Source: Owenia fusiformis
Lineage: Eukaryota > Annelida > Polychaeta > Sabellida > Oweniidae
Length of the DNA stretch: 60,000 bases
NCBI GenBank assembly: GCA_903813345.2
Contig: CAIIXF020000007.1
Coordinates: 33,512,538-33,572,537, forward strand
Direction: 5' to 3'
Shown here in pieces: positions 43,481 to 55,880 of this stretch. How positions within the stretch are numbered: position 1 is the stretch's first letter; each line of letters opens with the position of its first letter. The translations under genes and the position numbers were made by a program. The notes under the pieces were generated by a model. That model made no database searches. It was not told the DNA's origin and saw nothing but the letters and a program-made list of their open reading frames with translations.

Positions 43481-46400
43481 TGACATCACACATTTCTCAT
43501 GTCGATATAGTAAAATGAATGCCTTCTTAACTAGCACTAAAAACCCTAGAACTGGCCCGGCAAGGTGGTAATAATAAATAATGATGTAAGTTATTATTTT
43601 GTGAAATGATAATATAATCATCATAAGCAGCAATAGGGATTCTACTAGCAGCTATCTTTGAGTACTGTATATCATCAGGTTTATAAGAAATCTGGACCTG
43701 GATTAGATCCAGATGTCAAAACCTATCTCTAAATATCAGTTTTTTACAATATTTCCATAGGCTAATGAAATGTTGATTTACTAAATCTACAGACCAGAGG
43801 AGGAACAAAACAAGGTAACCATTGTCTATTCAATATAATATGTATAAATCGAAATACATAAGTAAGACAGTTTCAACACTATTAAGCACTCATTCAGTCA
43901 TATACTGTATGGGGTCATAAGTGTCATAATTAATACAGTACAGGGCAATTGTGTGGAACTACCTTAATTAATTAAAATGACCTGTCTTTGCATTGAGCAC
44001 TCGATCATTGTGCGTTTATGTAGGGTGGACTTTCAGACTTTAGCCTCAGGCTACAGTAGGTTTTCTTAAAACCCAAGAGACTTCAATCATAGCCTAGATA
44101 TTCACTTCATTTTTCTGACTCTAAATAGCCTGAACAAGTGAGTAAGAAATTGATGAAAAACTGAAAATGCAAACTTTGCAAATGCTCACCTTCAAGTTGT
44201 TCAGGCGATTCTGCTTCTTAAATTTCACTTGTCAATATCAGATATGATCCCTATGTAATCCATGATAGAAGTTCATCACCTGTAATCACATAATTATTGA
44301 ATGATCGTTCGATGTAGACTGCCGAATGGATTTCTCAGAATTTGAACATGGCACTGCCGGCAGCCATCTTGAAGAAAAGTGGGTTAATTTTGATGCAATA
44401 TATTTCGGTATTTATCTCTCAAATACAAAGTCAATACTCACTGGTTTCAGATTTTGTGGAAGCCATGATATTCAGATGATACAATGATCACCAATTCATG
44501 GTTATAACCATCGTAGATTATTTAAAAAAATTGCATTTGTTAGCGACCGCTACAAAAGTTAAACTAGATTAACATCGATTAATTGAGTGCAATTTTACAT
44601 CTGTAACCTGGGGGAGACGGGTTTCTGCCAGTTTTTGCGGAGAAGTTTTTATTTTTTTGAAAAATCGGGCAGAATAATTTCAAGATATCTCAACGACATT
44701 TGAGGCACTTTCATAGACATCAGGTTTGATTATGCGCTCTCTACAGCTAAGTTACTGTAATTTACTACAATGAAATTCCAACAGAATGAATTTTCGTTAT
44801 GATTTGATGAAGTTATGTGCCCTGGAAAATGGGTGGTCAATTTTTGGGTCTGCTGATGAAACTTAGAAATGGGACGTCCCGGCGGATCTCCTGCTGTACT
44901 GTCTTCATTAACACTGTCATCTGAATCAAGAGGTGTGTTACTTGCTTTGCCACAATGTGTTATTGCATTTTCACTATTAAATAATATATAAAACCCTTTA
45001 AATAAATTAAGGTTTTGTAGTTTTTAATATAAGGCCCTTCATCAGAATGCCAACATATAATTAATTTTGAATGGCCTAATCTGTACATGCAGTTATGTAG
45101 TGTACATGCCCAGGTTAGCAGCCATATTGAAAACATAAACCAGCCATAAACCAGCCAGCAAGCCTTATTTTCATCAGAAAAGTTAAGTTTTAGTGGTGAG
45201 CCCACACTCCCACAACAATGATATTTGCAGAGAAGCTACTTTACAGTCTCTACATTATACAGTTTCAATATCTTTTTTTGTGGGAGCGTGGGCTGATGGT
45301 TAAATTTTCAATGAAAGGGAATGAGCACCATGCTAAAACTTGATAACAAAGTGAAAAAAAAATGACAATGTTTTCCAAACTTGCATTGGTAAACTTCATA
45401 CATAGCTGGATTCTGTTAATGTTCTACTCCGAATGCTTGTATTTCATATGTTCCATATAATAAATTCTATATTATGGGGTTCTTAATGCCAATTTTTCAA
45501 AGAAACTGAAAACTAATGCCACTTTTTGAAATTGCACATCTCAAGAAAAAAGGTTTACCTACAACTTGCAATCGACGGTTTTAAAAGTAGATGGAAGAAT
45601 GAGTTTTTTGGAAAAGGTCTAAGTGGACCAATAGTCTGTTAAATGGACCTGTTCTTTCCCATGACACATGCAGTATACAGATCTTGACCATGACAAGCCA
45701 AAAATAATATATATTATACATTCATATTTTTGTCTTTAACAATTTCACAAATAATCATTTTACCATTATCTGAATTTTGTGGATTGACCTTCAATAATAA
45801 AGGAAATTGAATAAATAAAAAAAATGTTCCCATTTTTTTATTGTGTTATGTTGTAATTGTGTTGGTCGGGTGACTGGGTGGCCCGACATTGGACATTACA
45901 ATCAAATTAATTTAATGACTATGAAGTCATAACATGAAGTACAACCTAAAAACAAATCAGGCCCACAGCCCCTCTAATAAGGCTGCTGTTAAACAACATA
46001 TCATGGAGTTTGATACATCTTGGGCCCCTTCTGTAACTCACTCGTAATTGAGAACATCTGCTGCAAGATTGGGATGTCTGGCCTTCTCTACAAGAATGAC
46101 AATAGGAGATGATCCTAGGGATAGGTAAAAGTTGTCAAAATTTGAAAAAATCACACATCAGTTTTACCCCAAAAGGAAACCTAATTCATGTCCGGAGCAT
46201 GACTTTCCCAAAAAATTACCAGGAGCACAGTATTTTAATTATCGTAAAGGATCCGTTACCCAATGTACCTAAAGGTGCCCCCAAAGGTTTCATTGAATGT
46301 AACATGGAAATAGTTACTTTTATAAATTATGAACACATCCAAAACAAAATTAGGTCATAGGGATTAAAACTAAGGTCATTCAGTGCATTTAAGTTTGACT

Positions 46401-46500
46401 ATGCAAATCATTCTAAATATCATGTTAGGGGTATGTTAGTCTTCACTCTTGACTATTTTAAGTATATTGACCATTCAATCAATCGATATATCAAAATATC
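43481..46500. other. unassigned intron sequence
   Basis: AT-rich and mostly featureless. On the minus strand around 44975-44810 a 56-codon open stretch reads SENAITHCGKASNTPLDS, then PPGRPISKFHQQTQKL, which looks protein-like in composition and may be a transposon gene fragment, but I cannot assign it. Confidence 0.3.
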
Positions 46501-46503
46501 ATT

Positions 46504-46725
46504 AAGGTAGGACACTAAGGGCAACATATTGAAAACACAAATCATAAAACAACCCCTAAAATGTAGTATATCTATGAATCTTACTCTTGAATCTCAGCAA
46601 AAGTACCACCTCAGTTGGTATGCAGAGGGTTTAACCTAGGATATTCAATTTAGACGACATATTAAACATCATTATCAAAGGTAGGACACAAAGGGCAACA
46701 TATTGAAAACACAAAACCTAGGTAT
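46504..46725. repeat. direct repeat of about 45 bp, 175 bp apart
   Basis: AAGGTAGGACACTAAGGGCA and the following ACATATTGAAAACACAAA occur at 46504 and again at about 46679 with one mismatch. Confidence 0.7.
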
Positions 46726-46975
46726 TCAACTCAAATATTAAAAATCTAGTTGTGACTTTTCAATATATGATATATTTATTTGGCATTTTCAAAGAATAAT
46801 TCAATTGAAGCTAAAGGTATAAAGTCAAATGATTGCTTTTTAAAATTGAAAAGGTGCATGTAGGAGCGTTTTTTCGTCAGTTTGAAACCCTTTGTTTTGC
46901 TATCAAACAAGTGGAGGTATTTTAATCTGTATAACATATAATTATCATGAGGTAAAATATTTTAGTTTGACTTAG

Positions 46976-47800
46976 GATGAGAAATATCTTACAAGCAGTT
47001 TCCCTTTAATGGCTAAATGGATATTGATTCTTTAAGCAATATATCATCTTTTGGGACAAGCATCAAAAATAAATTGACCCTTTTGTTTCTTTTGGTGAGA
47101 ACTACCTTGCAAGCAGTGTCCCTTTAAACAGCTACATGGATATTGTTTTAGTTCCTCAGCAATATATCATATTCAGGGGTAGGCAATTGAATGAAGAATC
47201 AAAAATAGATTGACCCATTAGTTGAGAACTACCTTACAAGCAGTGTCTCTTCAAATGGGTAAATGGATATTGATTCAGTCCCTCAGCAATATATCACATT
47301 CAGGGGCAGGGATGACTGATGAATCAAAAGTATATTGACCCTTTGATTCTTTTTTTTGAAAATAGTTTAGTGTTCATTAGGATGAGAACTATCTTACAAG
47401 CAATGTCCCTTTAAATGGCTAAATGGATAATGACTCAGTCCCTCTGCAATATATCATCTTCAGGGGTATGCATGAATGATCGATCAAAGATAGATTGGCC
47501 TATTTGTTTCTTTGGGTGAGAACTACCTTACAAGGAGTGTCCCTTTAATGACTAAATGGTTATTAATTCAGTGTCTCTTCAACATATCATCTCAAGAGAT
47601 AGACATGACTGATGAATCAAAAGAAGATTGACCCATTTGATTCTTTGTTTTAAACATTTTAGTGTTCATTAGCATGAGAACTACCTAACAAACAGTGTCC
47701 CTTTAATAACTAAATGGATATCAATTCAGTCACTCTGCAACGTATTCAGAGGCATGCATGACTGATAAATCAAAAATAAATTGACCCATTTGATACTTGT
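46976..47800. repeat. tandem array, about 6 units of 120-158 bp
   Basis: Landmark GAGAACTACCTTACAAGCAG then TGTCCCTTTAA at about 46979, 47096, 47225, 47384, 47517 and 47676; each unit also has CAATATATCATCTTCAGGGG and ATTGACCCATTTG. The spacing alternates between shorter and longer units. Confidence 0.8.
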
Positions 47801-48588
47801 CTGATAGTTTGTTGCCTTGGTGTCTGGCAGATCCAATATGGCCTTTTTGAAACTAAATTTTTTGCTATACTTTCACATTGTATATCTTCCACAGCCAGGA
47901 CCCTCTCTCATTTCATGTTCGGACTATGCAATAATGTCAATACTAAACAATAAAGGTGAAATCAGAGGGGGTCTGACCTGCGGAAGCACCTCAATATGTT
48001 AGTGACTGTAGAAGGTCATCCATTCTTAAAAACAAGAAGACAATAGGGTGCCTTTCAAAACAATAGGATTACAAAGTATCTATGCATGGTTGATCTGCTT
48101 AGTGAAGGTTATTATGCTCAGACAAAATGTAGTTTTATACTGACGAGTGAATTTAAGTGTATCTACAAAAATCAAGATTTTATTCAAGGTTTTGTGAAAA
48201 TGTGTGAAAATGTAAAAAACAACTTTTTAGCATATTCTAATGATTATTTTTGTGATTTGTTGAAAATATACTTCTTAAAGATTCATATTATATAAGAATA
48301 ATCCTAGAATTCCAATTTACCCTTTTCGAAAAATTTCTAAGTCCTTATAGGTACACTAATGGGTACGGTTCCTTTGCCTTTAAACAGTTGCTCATGCAAA
48401 ATTGACCAATTTTTGAGTCGCGAGACATTGAAGTTTATCTTGTATCAATACTAGATCAGTCTATCATATTTTCAAGTACAACTGAATTGTAATTGGGAAA
48501 CATCAGAAAACCAGAATAATTCGACCATGCTGACTGATCTTAAGTTAAAACCTAACACATATTCTGTACAATGTTCCGTGTTTTGCAG
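47801..48588. other. intron 1 end, no features
   Basis: No repeat or coding sequence recognised; the polypyrimidine tract and TTTTGCAG acceptor for the next SLX9 exon close it. Confidence 0.5.
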
Positions 48589-48769
48589 CCCGCAGTTCCA
48601 GACTACAATCCATTTGATAATCCTTTTAAGAAGCTGATTGGTGTAGGAACATTAAAGAAACTGCCTGATGATTGGGATGCTAAGAGTTCAATAACCAATA
48701 AGTCCCTAAGGGGAATACATGGCAAGAAAAAGGATAAAAGAAAACTCAGACATGATCTTTGGCTCCAAA
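48589..48769 (+). CDS. SLX9: SLX9 internal coding exon
   Basis: 181-bp exon between CCGTGTTTTGCAG and CAAA|GTAAGT. Starting in phase 0 it reads PAVPDYNPFDNPFKKLIGVG, then LPDDWDAKSSITNKSLRG and GKKKDKRKLRHDLWLQ, ending with one nt of a Lys codon. The KKKxKxKLRxxxWLQK block is the most conserved part of the SLX9 family before the basic helix. The alternative acceptor 7 nt later (CCCGCAG) would break the frame from exon 1. The first half (PFDNPFKKL) is not obviously alignable to vertebrate proteins from memory. Phase 1 at the donor matches the next exon. Confidence 0.8.
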
Positions 48770-49142
48770 GTAAGTAACACAGGGCTCTCACCAGGAAATA
48801 TTTAGGGTGTGGTGCTAGCATCTTCAGAATAATGGTTCAATCGTGATAAATCATATTTATGTTATGTTTTATACTTTTTACATGCTATTATTGAATATTC
48901 AGTCAAGTTTAGACTGTGGAAACAGTCATGATTTGCCAATAGGGTGTTGAGGGAGCTAAATAGAGTGTGGTGCTGTGCTACAGTCTAAAAGCCTGGCGAG
49001 AGCCCTGTAATAAATGTTGAAATGAATATCTCAGACAAAAAAATGAGTTATTCATTTAAAATCATAAAGACTTGTTTATATATTTGGATATCTTGAATGG
49101 GAAGAAATAAGTTAGATTCAATATTTTAACTCGAATATTTTT
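48770..49142. other. start of SLX9 intron 2
   Basis: Non-coding. Two similar words (AGGGCTCTCACCAGG..., and AAGCCTGGCGAGAGCCCTG at 48993) form a loose inverted repeat around 48781-49009. Confidence 0.4.
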
Positions 49143-50382
49143 ATCCCATTGAACAAAGTTCGGAGGAATATAGGGAGTGCCTTCGGCTGTCCACCCGTAC
49201 ATCTGTATGTACGTCCAAATAACGTATGTCTGTCTGTCCATTGAGTTCTGCTCAAAAATCAAATTTTTAAAATGGCTGCTGTTTAAGTATGGTGGCCATA
49301 TTAGTGCAAATTTTATGGTAATTTAGGTACAATATATAAAACTAATAGTTTTAAATGTAAAATAAATTATATAGGACATTAATAAAGCTAAAAATGTTGA
49401 TATTTAAGAAGCACATGGCAGCAATCTTGAAAAATGGTAGCCTTAACACTCTATTTTTTATATGATTTTGGCTGTAACTTGAAAAGTAGCATAGCAATTT
49501 TGTTCATATTTTACATGTGCATATTATATGCATGGCACACTGTCTTATGAGACTTTTTGTAGAAGACAGCCATTTTGAAAAATGGCTGCCATTTTAATGT
49601 GTGTTATTTTACATTTATTACTATAACTGGAAAAGTAGTAGAGCGATTTTGTTCATATTTAATATGTGAATACTATAAGCATGGCACACTGTCTAATGAC
49701 ACTTTGAGTAGTAGGCAGCCATTTTGAAAAATGGCCTCCATTTTTAACTTGTGTTATTTAACGTTTTTTACTATAACTTGAGAAGTTGTGGGGTAATTTT
49801 GTTCATATTTGATATGTGAATACTATAAGCATGCTACACTGTCTCAATGACACTCTGGGTAGTAGGGGACCATTTTGCAAAATGGCTGCCATTTTTACAT
49901 TTTTTACTATAACTCGAAAGTGTAGTGATTTTGTTCATATTTTTGATATATGATTGGTTCACTGTCTAATGACACTTTGGGGAGAAGGTGGCCATTTTAA
50001 AAAAGTTTTTTTATGTGTTTTATTTTATGTTTTTTACTAAAACTGGAAAAGTAGTAGAGCGATTTTGTTCATATTTTATATGTGAATACTCATAAACATG
50101 CCACACTGTCATATGACATTTTGGCTAGTAGGTGACCATTTTGAAAAATGGCTGCCATTTACATGTACGTGTGTGCGATTTTGTTGAAATTTTATATGTG
50201 GCTGCTTAGAAGCATATTACACTTTTTGATGACAATTTGGCCAGTGAGCAACCATTTTGAAAATGGTGGCCATTTTTTGTGTGCTATTTTACAATTTTTG
50301 CCATATACTTTGTGTATAAAAATGCCAGCCATGGCTGTTCGATGGAATTTGCTATGCTTTGGCATTGCTCTTGTCTAGTTTG
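49143..50382 (+). mobile_element. 1.24-kb ATCCC...(GTCY)n element, copy 2
   Basis: Starts ATCCCATTGAACAAAGTTCG and a short, decayed GTCY tract (49190-49240), then five to six tandem units of about 135-150 bp (landmarks GATTTTGTTCATATTT and GCCATTTTGAAAAATGGCTG), and ends with GTTCGATGGAATTTGCTATG and TTGTCTAGTTTG. It ends only 85 bp before the next SLX9 exon. Confidence 0.75.
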
Positions 50383-50467
50383 AATCAGATATTATTTTCA
50401 AAACTTATTAAAGTAGTCGGATGTGAAAGCATAAATATCACAATTGGTGCATGCAATTTTTATCTAG

Positions 50468-50624
50468 AACTGAATGCTGGAGAAAGTGCGAAGAATGAGG
50501 AGAAAGCAAGAAAGAAACGGGAGAAGACTGCCATTGTGGGAGATATGCGGCCCTTAGAAGAGACACTTCCCACATTAGAATTACTCTTAAAGGGAAAGGG
50601 CAGAAAAAGAACTACTAGCACAAG
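50468..50624 (+). CDS. SLX9: SLX9 coding exon with conserved VGDM(R/H)PL motif
   Basis: 157-bp exon after the acceptor TTTTTATCTAG. With the leftover base of the previous exon it gives K-LNAGESAKNEEKARKKREK, then TAIVGDMRPLEETLPTLELL and KGKGRKRTTST, ending in phase 2 at CAAG|GTAATT. In the SLX9/FAM207A family a charged helix (AEQKHREERRRR-like) is followed by T-x-V-V-G-D-L-x-P-L-x-x-x-L-P-x-L; the block TAIVGDMRPLEETLPTL matches it. A UAA overlaps the donor, so an unspliced message would end here. The C-terminal exon (expected to carry a short hydrophobic NPL/SPL-type helix) was not found up to 60000. Confidence 0.88.
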
Positions 50625-50682
50625 GTAATTAGATTTTCCTCAATGCATTATCTGTTTCACCACCAAGGTATAGGTATATTAT

Positions 50683-50843
50683 TTAAGGATTTAAACTTTG
50701 GACTCCGTGCAATGTGTACTAAACCATTCCACTCAGATGTTGTTTCCAAATCTTTGCATGACCCGGCAGGGGGAATGCAAAGTTTAGGAAAAAACATCTG
50801 AGTGGAATGAAACAGCCACAATGCAATGAGTCTTGGGCTTAAA
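50683..50843. mobile_element. 161-bp foldback element
   Basis: Arms of about 65-70 bp around a 16-bp loop: CATTCCACTCAGATGTT, TTTCC and TTGCAT on the left match ATGCAA, GGAAA and AACATCTGAGTGGAATG on the right, with outer GACTC blocks also paired. It lies 58 bp after the SLX9 donor, so the pre-mRNA would fold strongly there. Confidence 0.75.
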
Positions 50844-51873
50844 TTCTTTTCACACATTGCAAAATATTTTTTATAAAATCACTTAAGATACAAAATCACT
50901 AAAAGAACAATACAGGGTGATCACTAAGTTCTTGGAATTTATCTGTCATTTCATTATTTTTCAACCAATCTACTTGAAATTTTTAAGGTAAATGGAGAAT
51001 ATAGTTTTGGGTTGAATCACATCACATTGTCATATGATGTCACAATGGATAATTATTGTTACTATAGCAACATGACAAAAATATGCCCATTGACGCATAC
51101 GTGATTTGAAAAATTTCTCGAGTAAATTAGGTATAAATGCAATAAATAGTGATTGACTTGGACTTCCAAAGGCATTTTTCGATAATATAGAATACGCATT
51201 ACATTTTAGAATAAAAGTGTGTTCATGTTAGTCAGAAGATAGGACAACCCAATTGATTCAAAACAACAAAAGAATATACAAATCCGTCGCACAAATTATA
51301 TTTTTTAGAACACCAGATTTACTCTTTAATTTAGAGTACTCAAACACCGATTGTATGACAACAACTATAGGCTTAAATTAAGGTACACAGTTGTAAAGAT
51401 ACCGAGGTGCATCCTCACCGTTTGCTGCGAGTATCATATGCTTATAAGGAATCAGTCTTACACATCAGGTAAAATACAACGTATGTATCGCAGTATTAAC
51501 AGCAACAGAAAAATGAAGTAAACATGCGTTTAACTACTTTGAAATTCAATTACCTATACGAAACAGCAATTATCTAAATTGATACGTCAATTCGTGATGC
51601 CAAGAAAACAACTACTGCCGATGAAAATGTAATTAAAAGGGTCGGCAACGTATGTATTCACATGTTGTCAACTCAGTTTTCATATTTGTTTGTAGTGTTC
51701 TTTGACCCTCTTTACATGTTCTGTGTATGGTTAATCCTGATCTGAAGTTATCTGCTTGGTCTTACTTGCTTCACAGTCTCAATCATTTTCATCCCTGTCT
51801 TTCTAGGTTCTATTTCAACTTTTTTCCAGATTTTGAATATCACTGTGGTTCGCAAATATTTAAGAAGGTTATT
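50844..51873. other. intron sequence with a mariner-like start
   Basis: At 50921 the sequence TACAGGGTGATCACTAAGTT resembles mariner-type ends; no partner end was found. The rest shows nothing recognisable. Confidence 0.35.
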
Positions 51874-53375
51874 ATCCCATCGAACGAAGTTTGGAGGGAT
51901 ATAGGGAATGCCTCCGTCTGTCCGTCCATACGTCCATCCGTCCGGGCAATAACTCAAATACCGCTGGCCCGATTTTGTTCATATTTTGTACACATATACC
52001 AAATGGGAGTAGGAGTTCTGCTCAAAAAACGATTTTCAAAATGGCTACTCAAAAGAAAATGGTGGCCATTTAAGTGCCGATTTTACAGTAATTTAGGTAC
52101 TGCATATAAAACTATAATAGCAATATGTTTTAAATGTAAAAAAGTTACATAAAACATTGATTAAGCTAGAAATGTAATTATAGAAGAGATACATGGCAGC
52201 CATCTTGAAAAATGGCTGCCTTTGCACGTCATTTTACGATTTTTGCTGTAACTTGAAAAGTAGTGGAGCGATTTTGTTCATATTTGGTATGTTAATACTT
52301 TAAGCATGGCACAATGTCTATTGACATTTTTACGTGTGTTATTTAACATTTTTTTCTGTAAGTCAAAAAGTAGTGGAGCGATTTTGTTCATATTTGGTAT
52401 GTGAATACTTTAAGCATGGCACAATGTCTAATGACATTTTGGGTAGTAGGTGGCCATTTTGAAAAATGGCTGCCATTTTTACGTGTGTTATTTTTACAAT
52501 TTTTACTATAACTCAAAAAGGAGTAGAGCGATTTTGTTCATATTTTATATGTTAATACTATAAGCATGGCACACTGTCTAATGACACTTCGGGTAGTAGG
52601 TGGCCATTTTGAAAAATGGCTGTCATTTTTACATTTTTTACGATAACTTGAAAAGTATTGGAGCGATTTTGTTCATATTTGATATGTGAATACTTTAAGC
52701 ATGGTACATTGTCTAATAAAACTTTGGGGAGTAGTCAGTCATTTTGAAAAATGGCCACCATTTTTACGTTTTTACTATAACTTGAAAAGTAGTGGAGCGA
52801 TTTTGTTCATATTTGATATGTGAATACTCATAAGCCTTGCACACTGTCTCATGACACTTCGCATAGTAGGCGGCCATTTTTACATTTTTTACGATAACTT
52901 GAAAAGTATTGGAGCGATTTTGTTCATATTTGATATGTGAATACTTTAAGCATGGCACATTGTCTAATAAAACTTTTGGGAGTAGTCGGCCATTTTGAAA
53001 AATGGCCACCATTTTTATGTGTGTTATTTTACATTTTTTATTACAACTCAAAAAGTAATAGAGCGATTTTGTTCATATTTGATATGTGAATACTCGTAAG
53101 GATTGCATACTGTCTTATGACATTTTGGTTAGTAAGCGGCCATTTTAAAAAATGGCCAGCATTGGTGATTTTTTAAGAATTTTATATGTGGCTACTTAAA
53201 AGCATATTACTTCTTCTGATGACAACTTGGCTAGTGATCAACCATTTTGAAAATGGTGGCCTTTCTTATGGGTGTTATTTTATATGATATTTGCTATATA
53301 TTTCAAATGTTAAAATGCCAGCCATTTCTGTTCGATGGGATTTGCTACGCTTTGGCGTTGCCGTTGTTCTGGTTA
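51874..53375 (+). mobile_element. 1.5-kb ATCCC...(GTCY)n element, copy 3
   Basis: Starts ATCCCATCGAACGAAGTTTG, then a GTCYGTCC tract (51917-51944), AATACCGCTGGCCCGATTTTG, and about eight tandem units of 120-150 bp with GAGCGATTTTGTTCATATTT and CCATTTTGAAAAATGGC. It ends GTTCGATGGGATTTGCTACG then TTGTTCTGGTT, matching the end of the 23178 copy. Confidence 0.8.
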
Positions 53376-53499
53376 ATATTGCTGGTTTCTTTCAATCGGA
53401 TGTTTGGGTATTTGATCCTTTTTTTATACCTGCTTTCCCAATCGGCCTGCGCTTTCAATGCCATATTTTGATAATGGATGCAGTGACAAGTAATTTCTA

Positions 53500-54500
53500 G
53501 ATATCATTGAAGTCAGCAATATATGTTTTGGTCAGTCTTGGAATGTGGAGAGCGGCACTTTGGCATTGGGTATTCTGACAGATGTTTTTCATACAGATTC
53601 GTCATGTAGTTGGTTAGTACTCGTGTTTGTCTTTTTTTCATTTGGTCTAACCTTCTTAATTGGAAAGAGTCGTGTACTGATTCCAGCTCTATTTTCTTTG
53701 TCAGCCAATTTTGAATTTCAACCCTTTTTGATACGCAGGTAACGTCTTCTTTTTATGTTTGCCAGAGCCTTTCTTGACAATCTAAAAGCTTAAATTGTGA
53801 ATGCTACTAACACAACGGTATCCCCTAGCTAGTCTGCCATATACTATTGTAAGACTTTTACGTTTCTTGGTAGATGATGTTTTCTAGCTCCTTCGATTTC
53901 TTTTCTCATTGTATTGAGTGTCAACAGTTTTCTTCTGACGTACACGTATCTTTGTCTTCTTGGGGTCAGGTCAGGTTTAGTTCTTTAATCTCATTAACGG
54001 TTTGTTTTCTTGGTGTCACAATTCATCCCTGTAAATTGTTGCCTAGATTTCTTTTCCAATCTTCATTTTCCCAATTTCGAGCTTTTACGTTTTTAAGCGG
54101 TTTTCATTCCTAAATGATATCTTTATTTTACAATGTTCAGATGATATTGCTTGCTTTATTTGCTTTTGAAAATCGTTTGTTTGGTTTTTGTTGTTATTTG
54201 CAGTCTAACTATGTGATGGGAGGTGATAGTTCTGGTTTCTGTTGATCTTGATTCAACTCTTAGCAACTTTCATACCTGCTGGGATTTTCTATTACTGCCC
54301 TTTCCTGTTCATTACGTTCTCCCTTAAGAGACTGGCGATAACTCAACTAGTTTTTCTTGTTTCTCTCTTTGAATTTTCTTTCAGGAAAATCTGCAACCCT
54401 TGTGTAATAGCCACATTGTCTTTATCTTTTCTTTCTCAGAGAGTCACAACCTTTTGCATTTTGGCGCTTTCTATACATTTTTTGGATCTCACTTCTTGAT
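53500..54500 (-). pseudogene. decayed transposon-type reading frame
   Basis: The plus strand is pyrimidine-rich, and the minus strand is purine-rich and protein-like in several frames. The clearest part starts near 54487: VKSRSEIQKMYRKRQNAKG, then a stop, then CGYYTRVADFPERKFKERNK. This resembles a Lys/Arg-rich family (KSRxEIQxxYRxRxKxK...xxYYxPxxxLxER) often found next to DNA transposons in cnidarians, molluscs and lancelets; I recall this as a general pattern and not a named family. Further down (53740-53545) STRLFPIKKVRPNEKK is also plausible coding sequence. Many stops and frameshifts mean it is not functional. Confidence 0.4.
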
Positions 54501-55199
54501 TTCACCGTCTTAATTAAATGTAATAACAATATTAAACGTAAGTATCAGTACAAACGTTACCATTCAATTAAGGTCAGTAATGATAATAGCAAAAATAATT
54601 AAATGAGGGAGATGTTATAATTGATGCATCAAACATTACATTATAAGGAACTGAGGTAAAAAACACATCCTGTCTCATGATCCGGGTATATTCAGCACTG
54701 TACATGAAAAAATTGGGTTGTAAAATTGAATTACTCTAATACACACATAAGTGCACTTTGAAATAATGACAAAACATGACTCATTTCTCTCTTTTTATCT
54801 ACCTCGACATTACTACTAACATATTAAATAATAATTTGTGTAAACATTTTATCATTTCTTATTGAATGTAATTCGTTAGGCCAATGATACACAAGTTACC
54901 ACTTGTAACGTATGTATCATTTTTTTGAACACAATATTTTTTTCTAAATGGATACATATGACCCTACCATTGGACATTGTGAATAGACCTAGCCTATTAT
55001 AGTATAATTTTACAATATTAGCTACCAATCAAATATAAATCAAAGCTGCCAGACAACCTACCTTCCGAACCCTACATTCCTAAACACTAACAGACAGCTA
55101 AAATAACGAGGAATAAAATAGCCTCTAATAGAGTGCAATCATGAATTCTCTTGAAAGCCCATGCTGTAATCAAGGTAATCTTGTAGTATGCGCCAAATC
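54501..55199. other. unassigned sequence
   Basis: AT-rich; no repeat or gene recognised. Confidence 0.4.
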
Positions 55200-55880
55200 A
55201 AAAATATGAGTTTGAAAAAAATCATGTTTTTCAAATAATAGCAGTGAGTATGTGAAATAGGAGGCATATTTGATATTGATATGTATGATAGTCTATTCGG
55301 GTGTGGTCATTTTTATTAAAAACAATAATGGTGAAGAATTATACATTACTGACCTTGGAATGCCATTTTAATTCAAAAGTCACTGTTGCTAATGAAAATA
55401 TTCCTATTTTACTTATTCAATGTTTTCTAAATGTTTCAATTACCATTATGTTAGTTTTTGGCAAAGTAAATAATTATAGGGGTCACATAAGGATCCACTT
55501 TATTTAGAACTTGTTCATATTTAGTGATGATTTCAAAAAATACCAAGTTTAACACAATTTTGTTTGTTAAATATTAAATAAAATGATGGTATGGTGTTTG
55601 TTTCATTGTTTCAACTAAACATCGCAATTCATTGCTCTCTTAGAGCTGCAGGGCATATACCAGTTCAAAAAGTCTTCAATAAAGTTGATCCTTGTGTGAG
55701 CCCTATGATTATTTACTTTACCAAAAATGAATATAACGATTATTCAGATATATAAAAATCCTTTAATAGGTTAAATAGGAATACAATGATTGACTTTTGA
55801 ATAAAAAGGCATTATACATATACATATGTAGTTGTTGCAGTAAAATTACCAAACCAAAGTGGACTATCTTTCCATATTAA
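55200..55880 (+). mobile_element. palindromic element, copy 1
   Basis: About 680 bp, collinear with the inverted copy at 57655-58345. Its two halves are also related to each other in inverted orientation: GATAGTC(T/C)ATT...GTGTGG near 55281 and AGTGGACTATC near 55860, with TTTTTGGCAAAGTAAATAAT at about 55457 and its complement ATTATTTACTTTACCAAAAA at about 55709. The reading frame MWSFLLKTI...HIRIHFI is similar in copy 2, but there is no evidence of selection. Confidence 0.75.

Larger units (their letters stand above)
22066..48588 (+). other. SLX9: SLX9 intron 1 (26.5 kb)
   Basis: Phase-0 intron from GTAAGT (22066) to the acceptor TTTTGCAG (48588). Most of it consists of two LINEs and later insertions. 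A small extra phase-0 exon between the two flanking exons cannot be excluded, because vertebrate SLX9 has more residues between the basic start and the KKEK...WLQK block, but none was recognised. Confidence 0.6.

Noticed and set aside
46976-47800. CRISPR-like regular repeats
   Set aside because: Units of 120-158 bp with no constant short repeat and unique spacer pattern, in an animal genome; ordinary tandem repeat.
51727-52152. Frames across (GTCC)n tracts encoding VRPSVGPSVRPS-like peptides, also at 28800, 30532 and 59662
   Set aside because: Tetranucleotide tracts code for such peptides in any frame; they lie in non-coding elements.
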